The notes beneath the pieces were generated by a model. It made no database searches. It had not been told where the DNA came from and saw only the letters and a list, made by a program, of their open reading frames with translations. The translations under genes and the position numbers were made by a program. From Anaerolineae bacterium (lineage in GTDB: Bacteria; Chloroflexota; Anaerolineae; Anaerolineales; Anaerolineaceae), in contig JABLWW010000013.1 of assembly GCA_013178295.1 (NCBI GenBank), forward strand, positions 1-64,000: DNA of 64,000 nt, in the 5' to 3' direction. Below are positions 52,463 to 60,135 of the stretch, piece by piece. Each line of letters starts with the position of its first letter. The first letter of the stretch is position 1.

Positions 52463-53305
52463 CTATTTGAGTTTGACGCGCGGCTTGTTCTGCGCTGGGG
52501 GAGCGATTTTGACCCGCTCCGGGCGCAGCAGCTCGCGCCGGTCTACTGGAAAGATATCGGGGTACTGCATCCGGTAGGCGCGGCACCAGCGCGCAGCCTC
52601 CGGATCCCATGGGAAGGGTGGTTTGGTGGGGTCGTCGTGAAAATTTTTGTATTGTAGCATCTCGCCCAGCATGATCACCAGCCGGTCTAAACTGCGGCTG
52701 GCTGCCCACCAGGCGGCGTCAATGCACACGCTGCCGTTGAGGTGGTTGATGTTGGGATGCCAGATGGGGGTAAGCCACTTCATCCCAGGCCAGCGTTGCG
52801 GATACTGGCTGTGGAGATAAATTTCCACCTGATGATGCTCGCCGTATTTTGGTTTTCCGCTGCGCTCCACGCCGATGATGCTTTTGCACTTAAATGTGAT
52901 GATATAGCGTTCGGGGGGCAGCCCGGGGCGTGCGGATTCGGCTTTGACCTGGATCAGGTCGCTGCGGGCGGCAAGTTCCTGCATCAGCTGGTGGTCGGCA
53001 CGCAGACGGCGCATGCGCGGGCTTTGGTCGAGCGGCGTGGCTCCGGCGGTGATGTCGGCGGTGATCATCAGCCGGTCGTCGCGCGGCACGCCTGCCTGGG
53101 CGAGGGTCTCGTTCTCGGTCAGCTCACGCCCCAGCGCTTTGCTGTCCAGACGGTAGCCCATCGGACGCCCGTCCGGCCCAACCGTAGGAAGCTGAAGCAG
53201 CGAAGCCAGTTCTTCGATGAGGTCGCGGACGGCGACGTCATCGGGCATCTCTGCCCGGCGCGCCCCGCCGTTGGGTAAAATGATGGTGACAGGTATTTCG
53301 GGCAT
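52463..53305 (-). CDS. Fusion of ubiquitin-like domain and E2 (UBC) enzyme
   Basis: 280 residues from ATG 53305 behind GGAGATACG. Residues 1-88 are a Ubl ending DITAG but continuing directly, so not free. Residues 105-245 form a UBC domain: LMQELAARSDLIQVKAESA, VEIYLHSQYPQRWPGMKWLT, TPIWHPNIN with the HPN motif (183-185), and GSVCIDAAWW with candidate catalytic Cys194. The usual W after the Cys is kept. Tail RPERVKI then KPRVKLK. The cis Ubl could load, mask or template the E2. It ends 63 bases before the free Ubl gene. Confidence 0.92.
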   Translation of the reverse strand: MPEIPVTIILPNGGARRAEMPDDVAVRDLIEELASLLQLPTVGPDGRPMGYRLDSKALGRELTENETLAQAGVPRDDRLMITADITAGATPLDQSPRMRRLRADHQLMQELAARSDLIQVKAESARPGLPPERYIITFKCKSIIGVERSGKPKYGEHHQVEIYLHSQYPQRWPGMKWLTPIWHPNINHLNGSVCIDAAWWAASRSLDRLVIMLGEMLQYKNFHDDPTKPPFPWDPEAARWCRAYRMQYPDIFPVDRRELLRPERVKIAPPAQNKPRVKLK

Positions 53306-53318
53306 ACGTATCTCCAAT

Positions 53319-54290
53319 TCACTCGTGATTGTGCGGCACCTGGCAGGCGCCGGTGATATCCCAGCAATCCTGGTGGTGATGTGCGCCGCAGATGGCGCAG
53401 ACTACATCGCCGCGCGGGTCATCGGGCAGTACCAGGTCGAGACAGTAGGGGCAGCGGTGTTCTTCCATGCCCAGCAGCTGCACGGTGGCGTTTTTGTGGT
53501 GCCGCTGCCGGGCGGGTTGAACGGATAGCGGCTTTTGCACCGCGGAGCGGATGCGCAGCGCAGCCTGAGGCGGGGTTGGCGCAAGGGGAGTAGAGTTCCG
53601 CCGCAAGGGGGATGGCGGGGCTGGCACGCGGGCAGGTGCCGGGGAAGACGAACGCCGGGCAGCCGGGGCAGGCGCCGAGCGAAAAACACGCTGCACAAAA
53701 GCCGACAGCTGGGTAAATGGACTCTGCAATTCATGCACAAACGCGGCCGTGTTGCGCAGCGCCGTCTTCCAGGCGCGTGTGCACCCGCTGCGCCGCGACT
53801 TTGGCGGGCGGGATGCCCGCCGCCGTGTTGAGCGCCGGATGCGCATCCCGCTCCAGGCGAACAGCGGCAGGCAAACCGCAGCCCCGCCCAGCGCAAGCTG
53901 CCACAGGCTGTGCCAGTCGGGGGCAGAGGTATTGGCGCGCAGCAGCGCAATTCCCATAAACCCCTGGCTCCAGATGCCCAGCACCGCCAGAATTGCCAGC
54001 AGTGTGCCGAGCGCGGTCATCAGTCGCAGCAAGGGGACACTGCCCCGCAACAGCCAGCGGGCAGAAAAACCTGCTGCCAGACCGATGGCGGCGATGGATA
54101 TCGCTTTGAACAGCAGGGGGTGAAGCGCCGTGCGGCGTGAGAAGAGCAGCACAAAAGCGCCCGCCGCAGCAGCGGTAAAAATCACCACCAGCAGCATACG
54201 GCTGAAAAGATCGGAGATGCTGCTCCACGTGGTGGGTTTGCGTTTGCGTTTTCTCGGTGTGCTGTGTACTGACATGGTTAGCGTGGTCAT
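53319..54290 (-). CDS. Membrane-anchored prokaryotic RING-type protein (candidate E3)
   Basis: 323 residues. Four membrane helices (about 32-50, 58-78, 85-106, 128-146), a basic Pro/Arg/Ser-rich cytoplasmic stretch, and a C-terminal zinc domain: C280-PY-C283, C298-AI-C301, His304-306, C309-W, C316 and H320. The order C-x2-C-x14-C-x2-C-x4-H-x2-C with trailing Cys and His fits prokaryotic RING/treble-clef families. It could hold the E2 at the membrane beside the FHA and vWA proteins. Seven bases after the E1 stop. Confidence 0.82.
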   Translation of the reverse strand: MTTLTMSVHSTPRKRKRKPTTWSSISDLFSRMLLVVIFTAAAAGAFVLLFSRRTALHPLLFKAISIAAIGLAAGFSARWLLRGSVPLLRLMTALGTLLAILAVLGIWSQGFMGIALLRANTSAPDWHSLWQLALGGAAVCLPLFAWSGMRIRRSTRRRASRPPKSRRSGCTRAWKTALRNTAAFVHELQSPFTQLSAFVQRVFRSAPAPAARRSSSPAPARVPAPPSPLRRNSTPLAPTPPQAALRIRSAVQKPLSVQPARQRHHKNATVQLLGMEEHRCPYCLDLVLPDDPRGDVVCAICGAHHHQDCWDITGACQVPHNHE

Positions 54291-54296
54291 GGAAGC

Positions 54297-55964
54297 CTAA
54301 TCTTTGAGCAGCGAGATGCGCCCGCGGGTGATTTTTTCGGCAGGGCGCACACGCAGCGGAACATTCTGCAGAGGAACATCATCCACCAGACGGATAGCCG
54401 CGCGGCGTTCGGCCTTTTCGGGTGGTGTGGTCTTCTCAAAGCTGCGGAAGTGCAGTGTCTCGGGTAGGTCACCGCTCAGCTCGTAAAAGCGGTACTCGCT
54501 GGCGTTGCAGGCGCGCAGGATGTGCAGCGGCGGCACGCCCACGCTGGCGAGGGTAAGGTGAAGAAAAGCCTCCTCGCCGGTGATGATATGGGTCATATCA
54601 ATCTCGCGCAGCGTGCCGCAGGTGGGGCAGTGGGCGGCTTTGAAGCTCATCTCGCCAATGGGGCGCATGACGCCTTCCATCGTTTTGCATTCCGGGCATT
54701 TGAGGTTGAGGATCAGTTCCTGATCCAATTCGATGATTGCATCATTCCCTAGATCGCTGCGCACAATGCGCATCATTTCAGCCAAAGTGGTCACGCTGGC
54801 GCGGGCGGGTAATTCGCGCACCTCGCCGTATATCCAATGGCTTTCGCAGTCTTCGCGCGGCTGGTAGGCGGTGGTGTGCATGTCGTTGGTCAGCCCATTG
54901 ACGTGCACCACCTTGCCCGCCTCAACCGGCATGGCGTGGATGAGTTTGAGTGCCTCCTGCGCCTGCATGGCGCCGATGATCGAGGCGATGGTGGGGGTGG
55001 TGGGCACTTTGCCCATCAGGACGTTTTCGCGCGCCAGCAGCGGACAGGAATAGCGCAGCGAGAGGTCGCGGCGTGCCTGCTCGGTGAGCGTGCACTCAAA
55101 GCAGGCGCCCTGACCGGGGACAAAGACGCGCATCAGACCCAGAAATTCTTGAATGGCGCCGTCCACCCAGGGCTTGTTCATCCAGTAAGCAAAACGGTTG
55201 ACTGCCAGGCGCGCCTCACGGTTATCCAGACAGCCGACGATGACATCCATGCGGCGGAAGACCCCCAGCCCAAGCTGGCTGGTTACGTCGCCGTGAAAGT
55301 ACTGCACCTTGACCGCCGGATTGAGCTCCTTGACGCGGGCGGCAGCCATCTCGGCTTTGCGCCTGCCCGAGTCGCTCTCGCGGAAGAGCACCGAGCGGCT
55401 GAGATTTGCCATCTCGATGGTATCGAAATCAACGATGAAGAGATGCCCGACGCCCATCAGCGCCAGGTTTTTGATGACCTCGTTGCCCAGCGCCCCGGCA
55501 CCAACCACCATAACCTTTGCCGCTTCGACCTTTTCGCGCTCCCACCAGGAGATGAGACGGAAGGTGCCCAGCCGGTCAGTACGCAGATTGGGGATGTGCA
55601 GCGGTTTTTCAGGCGCAGCGGGCAGACGGCGCGGTCCGGTGGGCGGTTCGCCAGCCGCGGGGCGCGGCGGGGCAGGTGTTTCTTCGCGCGCCGTCCCGGC
55701 AAGCTCGTGCAGGCGGGCAACGTTTTCCTCGTCCACCGAACAGACAAACCACCCTACGCCCTGGCGTCCGTCAATCACGCCGCTGTCGGCGAGCAGTTTG
55801 AGCGCCTCACGCAGCGTTGAGCGGCTGATGCCGAACTGCCTTACCAGCACCCGCTCGGCAGGCAGCTGGCTGCCAGGGGCAAAGGTATGGTCGAGGATGG
55901 AAGCCGCCAGTTTTCCGGCGACAATATCGGAGAGCGACTTGCGGGAGATAAAATTGATCGTCAT
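54297..55964 (-). CDS. E1-like ubiquitin-activating enzyme with N-terminal GntR DNA-binding domain
   Basis: 555 residues. Residues 8-76 are a GntR winged helix (FGISRSTLREALKLLADSGV). A Pro-rich linker leads to the E1/ThiF core: VMVVGAGALGNEVIKNLALM, Asp179/181 (VDFDTIEMANLSRS), Lys203, CLDNREAR (Asp247), Cys291 (FECTL) and candidate catalytic Cys307 (YSCPLL), placed as in MoeB/Uba4, then TIASIIGAMQAQEALKLIH. Zinc pairs C423/C426 and C446/C449 follow. Tail RPAEKIT then GRISLLKD. AGGTG precedes the ATG. It heads the operon and probably both activates Ubl and binds the palindrome at its own promoter. Confidence 0.9.
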   Translation of the reverse strand: MTINFISRKSLSDIVAGKLAASILDHTFAPGSQLPAERVLVRQFGISRSTLREALKLLADSGVIDGRQGVGWFVCSVDEENVARLHELAGTAREETPAPPRPAAGEPPTGPRRLPAAPEKPLHIPNLRTDRLGTFRLISWWEREKVEAAKVMVVGAGALGNEVIKNLALMGVGHLFIVDFDTIEMANLSRSVLFRESDSGRRKAEMAAARVKELNPAVKVQYFHGDVTSQLGLGVFRRMDVIVGCLDNREARLAVNRFAYWMNKPWVDGAIQEFLGLMRVFVPGQGACFECTLTEQARRDLSLRYSCPLLARENVLMGKVPTTPTIASIIGAMQAQEALKLIHAMPVEAGKVVHVNGLTNDMHTTAYQPREDCESHWIYGEVRELPARASVTTLAEMMRIVRSDLGNDAIIELDQELILNLKCPECKTMEGVMRPIGEMSFKAAHCPTCGTLREIDMTHIITGEEAFLHLTLASVGVPPLHILRACNASEYRFYELSGDLPETLHFRSFEKTTPPEKAERRAAIRLVDDVPLQNVPLRVRPAEKITRGRISLLKD

Positions 55965-56129
55965 CGAATCACACCTGTTGTATGTTGGTCAGACCACTAC
56001 ACAATACAGTGTAATCCGTTTGCGCCGCGAGTCAATAGGCGTTTTGCGTATTTTTGGGGGGAGGCTGCGTTTTGGAGCGGGGTGATCCGCCGATTTGGCT
56101 GCAAAACCCGACGGTGGGGGCTGTACCCT
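55965..56129. other. Gap between amidohydrolase and E1 operon
   Basis: 165 bases: the operator and promoter above, then TTGCGCCGCGAGTC and GC-rich sequence with no gene. The amidohydrolase transcript ends here without a clear terminator, so partial read-through into the E1 operon is possible. Confidence 0.4.
55986..55996. promoter_or_regulatory. GntR-type operator before the E1 gene
   Basis: TGGTCAGACCA is a perfect palindrome with one central base, 22 bases before the ATG and matching the TGGT-x3-ACCA style of FadR-like GntR sites. On the minus strand TTGTGT and TACAAC flank it at 16-base spacing, a weak promoter that would be covered by the site. Confidence 0.65.
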
Positions 56130-56975
56130 CTAGTCTTCTATCCCCAGCAATTGAAAACAATCGCGGTTGAGGATATCTGCGATCACCTCATCGGGAATGC
56201 GCGGCAGGTTTGTCCCTTCGACAAACCGGTTGATGTTTAGCAGGCTCTCTTTTGTCGCCGCAGCGGTGGTGAAGGGGTAATCTGACCCAAAGAGGATGCG
56301 TTCGGTAAGATGCCATTCATGATACATGAGGAGCTGGTTGTAAAAATCCCAGGGTCTGTAATGCACGGCGGACAGGTCAACATACACATTGGGGTATCTG
56401 CGGATGACATGCAGCGTTTCCCTTTCCCACGGATAACCCAGATGGGCGATGATGACTTTCAAATTGGGCAGGGCAACCAGCACATCGTCCAGGGTGGTGG
56501 GATGTCCGTAGCGCAGCGGGGCGCGTTTGGAAAAGGTTGAGCTCTGGTGGGTGAGGATGGGAAGACCCAGCTCATCCGCCAGGCGGAACATTTGCATGGG
56601 TCTTTCGTCTCGCGGATGGTATAAGGCGTAAATGGGAGAGGTCTTGATCCCCTTAAGCCCCATGTCAACCCCGTTGTGAATCTGGCTGACCATGTCCACG
56701 CTGTTGGGGTCAACCGCCATGAATCCAACCAGTTTTTCGGTGTGGCGGTTCACATAGTCTGCCACAAATTCATCCGGGACATTGACGCCCAGTGCTTCAC
56801 TGCGCAGACCGAAGACGATGGCTTTGCCGTCGAAATGCTGGTAATCCTGCCAGTGTTCCTCAGGCAATGCGTTCAGCCTGACGTTTCTTTTGCGTGTGCC
56901 CTCGATGGCATCCTGGAGAAAGCTCTCGCTGAAGTGTTTGTTGACATCCCATACATGGGTGTGGCAGTCAATCAT
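56130..56975 (-). CDS. Amidohydrolase 2-family TIM-barrel hydrolase
   Basis: 281 residues: metal pair in MIDCHTHVWDV, GLKGIKTSPIYALYHPRDER, LPILTHQSSTF, LKVIIAHLGYPWERETLHVI, VYVDLSAVHY and FGSDYPFTTAA with the catalytic Asp. The family hydrolyses or decarboxylates aromatic and amide substrates. Starts 15 bases after the nucleotidyltransferase stop, suggesting one operon with the restriction genes, which is odd for a metabolic enzyme. Confidence 0.85.
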   Translation of the reverse strand: MIDCHTHVWDVNKHFSESFLQDAIEGTRKRNVRLNALPEEHWQDYQHFDGKAIVFGLRSEALGVNVPDEFVADYVNRHTEKLVGFMAVDPNSVDMVSQIHNGVDMGLKGIKTSPIYALYHPRDERPMQMFRLADELGLPILTHQSSTFSKRAPLRYGHPTTLDDVLVALPNLKVIIAHLGYPWERETLHVIRRYPNVYVDLSAVHYRPWDFYNQLLMYHEWHLTERILFGSDYPFTTAAATKESLLNINRFVEGTNLPRIPDEVIADILNRDCFQLLGIED

Positions 56976-56990
56976 CGTGCCCTTCCAGTA

Positions 56991-57404
56991 TCAGCTTTGC
57001 GTGTTTCGATTTTGAGTTTTTTCGACGAACTTTGCTGCACCAAGAAGCGTGGCGTCGTTGAGAAATGTCTGACGGTCATATCTGGCAATGTCCTTGAGAT
57101 GCGACTGAGCTTCTTTCAAGTTGCATAAAAGGATGATACGCACATCGGCGCGGCGGATATTGGCATCACAGGCGACCTTATCTTCAATTTCCAACTCCAG
57201 TTCAAGACGCCGCTTTGGGTCAAAGGTCTGCGGGGACATCACCAAGGCGATATCAATGTCGCTCCACGGCATCATTTTGCCGCTGACCGCCGATCCATAC
57301 AGGTACGCGGCAGAGACCGGGTAGAGGGAAAGAACAGCCGAAAGACGCCTTTTGAGATCATCACGGTTGTTCATTTGAGCAGGCAATGGCACGAAAGGTT
57401 GCAT
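56991..57404 (-). CDS. MNT-type minimal nucleotidyltransferase
   Basis: 137 residues. Signature GSAVSGKMMPWSDIDIALVM with Gly37-Ser38 and Asp49/Asp51; a third acidic residue lies in the RLELELEIEDKVACDANIRR segment. MNT proteins usually pair with HEPN toxins and AMPylate them, but no HEPN gene is adjacent. The ATG follows the restriction endonuclease stop by two bases behind AGGG, so it is co-translated with it. May neutralise or modify the nuclease, an inference. Confidence 0.8.
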   Translation of the reverse strand: MQPFVPLPAQMNNRDDLKRRLSAVLSLYPVSAAYLYGSAVSGKMMPWSDIDIALVMSPQTFDPKRRLELELEIEDKVACDANIRRADVRIILLCNLKEAQSHLKDIARYDRQTFLNDATLLGAAKFVEKTQNRNTQS

Positions 57405-57406
57405 GC

Positions 57407-58249
57407 TTAACCCTGTTCGTTCAATAGCATTGTCTGAAAAACGAGAAAATCCCCGTTCAATGGGTGCTTGAAGCAGATCGTTTCGAATGCTTCAGGCACA
57501 TTTTCTTCTTTGCCCACAGATTGGAATTGCTCTAATAATTGTTCCCGGTTGCCATGTAGAGGTAAAATAAGGTTGAGTGAGTTTTCCTTGATCTGGGGGT
57601 ATCTTCGAGAGTCGAGAATATTCGCCTGTGCTTTGACCTCTGTCATAATCCTAAATCGAAGTTTGACAGATGCATTAGGAACATCGCGAACCCTGCGAAA
57701 ATAATCCTGCCGACTCAGTAGTTCAGTTAACTTTTGCTGAACCTCTTCTGAGAGGTGCTCGCCTGAGGTCATTAACCCCTCTTCCAGAACTTGGGCAAAT
57801 GACTGCTGTATCAAGTTTTTGATTTGGACAGTTTCGAAAAAACTTCCATGAACCAAACAAACTTTGACACAGCCTGACTTTCTGCCTCGTACCAAATAGA
57901 ACACTTGTCTTTCAGGTAAATCTTCAGGATTCTCTCCTTTTTCCCGCATTTGTTTGTAAATAAGACTGTTTGTGTTAACAATGATATCCGTGGTCTTCTT
58001 TCTACTGCTCGGAATGGTGGAGTTAAAAGAGGCGACGGAGTAAGTCTTGCTATCTTTGAGTTCTATCAACTCTCCGCCGCTATATGTCTCTCCTTGTTTG
58101 GAGATGCGAATCGCGAGGTCTGGAAAAACCCCTTTATTCCTGCAAGATAATAAACGCTCGTCAAAAGGGAAATTATCTAGGTGATCAACACGAACAAATT
58201 CGCTTTTTGTTTTCACCAGAGAAAAAAAGAAATGGTAAATGGAAGACAT
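57407..58249 (-). CDS. Restriction endonuclease-like protein with PD-(D/E)xK motif
   Basis: 280 residues. FPDLAIRISKQGETYSGGEL then IELKDSK provide Asp44, Glu63 and Lys65 in the order PD-x18-E-x-K. The rest (TSGEHLSEEVQQKLTELLSR, VKLRFRIMTEVKAQ, PQIKENSLNLILPL) is not recognised by family. Function is inferred from the motif and from the adjacent methyltransferase (11 bases upstream). No Shine-Dalgarno sequence seen. AT-richer than the window average, as transferred R-M systems often are. Confidence 0.75.
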   Translation of the reverse strand: MSSIYHFFFSLVKTKSEFVRVDHLDNFPFDERLLSCRNKGVFPDLAIRISKQGETYSGGELIELKDSKTYSVASFNSTIPSSRKKTTDIIVNTNSLIYKQMREKGENPEDLPERQVFYLVRGRKSGCVKVCLVHGSFFETVQIKNLIQQSFAQVLEEGLMTSGEHLSEEVQQKLTELLSRQDYFRRVRDVPNASVKLRFRIMTEVKAQANILDSRRYPQIKENSLNLILPLHGNREQLLEQFQSVGKEENVPEAFETICFKHPLNGDFLVFQTMLLNEQG

Positions 58250-58260
58250 CAGAATTTAGC

Positions 58261-59130
58261 TTATAAAAAGGAGGGTTGTTTGATCTTAATCTTCCCCATT
58301 GAAACGGCAATCGTTTTTCCCCATATTCTGTCCAGGTTGTGGGTGTAAAGATAGTCTTTATAGTATGTATTAACGTTATCCGCTTCCCGTTGGTTTTCCA
58401 GCCTATCCCGAATGCACTCCACATTTTCCGGGCTCTTCTCAATTCCAATTGCGTTGCGGCTCAGTTGTTCTGCGGCAACTAGAGTCGTTCCTGTTCCTGC
58501 AAACGGGTCTAAAATCCAATCGCCTGGCATTGTCGAAGAGAGAATGATGCGTAGGAGAAGTTGGATAGGGGATTGTTGTTTATGAAAACGTTCGCCTTTT
58601 GCATTTCTTATCGCTTCATCACCGGCAAAGTACCCGGAGGTTAACTCTCGAATGTCATCCCACACATCAGTAACGTACATTCCCTCGCTGCGTTCCATTT
58701 TGTAATTGGGCGGTAAAGGGGGGTCTATCCGTAAGCGGTTAAACAATCTTGGCTTCCTGCCTTTTATCGCAAAGGCAATGATTTGATAGTGTTTACCAAA
58801 TTTGTTGATGTTTGGAACCGCAGAGGTTTTCTTTTTCCAGATAATCAGATTTTGTAAATTCCACCCAGATCTTCGCAAGCAGCTTAAGACATACTCTGTA
58901 TTTTTTTCACGCTGCATGAAATACAAAGCCCCACCCTCTGAGGTCAGGAGATGTACCTTTTGGCAAATTTCTTCCATCCATTGCCAATATAAAGACTCTG
59001 GAAGATGATCGTTATGATTATGATATTCCTTTCCTTGATTAAAAGGGGGATCCAAAAAGGTGAGATCTACTGAAACGGTCAGACTGCTCAGTAGTTCAGA
59101 ACAATCACCGCATAGGATTTGGTAAGTCAT
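58261..59130 (-). CDS. Type II DNA methyltransferase (N4-cytosine/N6-adenine, beta-type order)
   Basis: 289 residues. Catalytic motif IV DPPF at 27-30 comes first, and SAM motif I DPFAGTGTTLVAA (208-220) comes later, the permuted beta order. EGGALYFMQREKNTEYVLSC and FHKQQSPIQLLLRIILSST are typical neighbouring elements. Should protect the site cut by the next gene's nuclease; target unknown. Operon: methyltransferase, nuclease, nucleotidyltransferase, perhaps amidohydrolase. Confidence 0.92.
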   Translation of the reverse strand: MTYQILCGDCSELLSSLTVSVDLTFLDPPFNQGKEYHNHNDHLPESLYWQWMEEICQKVHLLTSEGGALYFMQREKNTEYVLSCLRRSGWNLQNLIIWKKKTSAVPNINKFGKHYQIIAFAIKGRKPRLFNRLRIDPPLPPNYKMERSEGMYVTDVWDDIRELTSGYFAGDEAIRNAKGERFHKQQSPIQLLLRIILSSTMPGDWILDPFAGTGTTLVAAEQLSRNAIGIEKSPENVECIRDRLENQREADNVNTYYKDYLYTHNLDRIWGKTIAVSMGKIKIKQPSFL

Positions 59131-59246
59131 TGCCCTTAAATCATATCATCTTTTTAGGGTTTTAGGTCCACCCTATTTGTTGTAAGAAGGTGATCCTGCT
59201 CTTTGCTCTTTACCCCTTTGCTGTTTTGCGCTTTTTCTCGTGCTCC

Positions 59247-60134
59247 TTACTCCTCTTTCTCGCTGTCGGCAAAGGCGACTGCCAGGGCAAACTGGCTGAC
59301 AGCGTGGTAAGCGGGGTAGAGCAGCGATTGCAGGTCGGGCGCAAAGGGCGGGTCGCCCAGCCGTTTGAGCAGGGGCATGGTGATGGCGGGCGGCTTAATT
59401 TCTATGGGGAACGGTTCCAGCGGGGCTGCCAGACTCCAGAAACGTTCAAGGTTTTCTGTAAGGGGCGGGGATGTCTCCAATGCATCCGCTTCCTCTTCTT
59501 CGGCTTCGTCTGTCTCGCCTATCCCGGCGCGGCGCTGGCGCAGGGCTTCGAGAATTTGCTCCTGGTTTCTGCCGCGCAGACGGAAAAGCAGGAAGGGGTC
59601 TTCGTCGAATCGCTCGCCGAGGATGTAATGTGTGGCGGCGATGTGCTTGCAGGGGTTTGCCCAGTCGGGGCAGGAGCAGTGCGTTGCCAGGTCGCTGCGC
59701 CGAGCGGGGAAGAGGCTGACTCCGGCTGTCTGAAAGGCGTCTTCGATGTCGTGGGGCATCTCGCCAGCCAGAAGCTGGGCGGCAAACAGCGCCTGTTCCG
59801 CCAGAGCGTCAATCACCTGTTCCCACTGGGCGTCGCTCAGCGGTTCCACCCGAATAGTAACCGTATATGGTTTGGGGCGCGAGCCTTGTACGCGGGCGTG
59901 GATGCCGTCTTTGGTTTCTTCGATTGAAAGCACCTGCCCGCGGCGGGCATAGCTGCGCCCGCGCGCCAGGCGTCCGTAGTCCAGCAGACGCTCCATCGCT
60001 TCAATCCAGCGCGTTGCCCACCAGTTGCGGGCAAAGGCGCCGCGCCGACTGAGGGCTTTGATGCCCTCTGCGCTTTCAATCGGCTCGGGGCGTTCCGGAT
60101 AGTAATAGGAATAATTGGGTCGCCGACGTTTCAT
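59247..60134 (-). CDS. SWIM zinc-finger protein partnered with SNF2 helicase
   Basis: 295 residues. SWIM motif C-x-C-x6-C-x-H in HCSCPDWANPCKHIAATHYI. The N-terminal part (GAFARNWWATRWIEAMERLL) and DGIHARVQGSRPKPYTVTI are usual for this family. Such proteins are typically encoded beside SNF2 helicases, as here (one base from the preceding gene), and may guide them to DNA or RNA. The C-terminal helical region is variable. Confidence 0.88.
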   Translation of the reverse strand: MKRRRPNYSYYYPERPEPIESAEGIKALSRRGAFARNWWATRWIEAMERLLDYGRLARGRSYARRGQVLSIEETKDGIHARVQGSRPKPYTVTIRVEPLSDAQWEQVIDALAEQALFAAQLLAGEMPHDIEDAFQTAGVSLFPARRSDLATHCSCPDWANPCKHIAATHYILGERFDEDPFLLFRLRGRNQEQILEALRQRRAGIGETDEAEEEEADALETSPPLTENLERFWSLAAPLEPFPIEIKPPAITMPLLKRLGDPPFAPDLQSLLYPAYHAVSQFALAVAFADSEKEE

Positions 60135-60135
60135 C

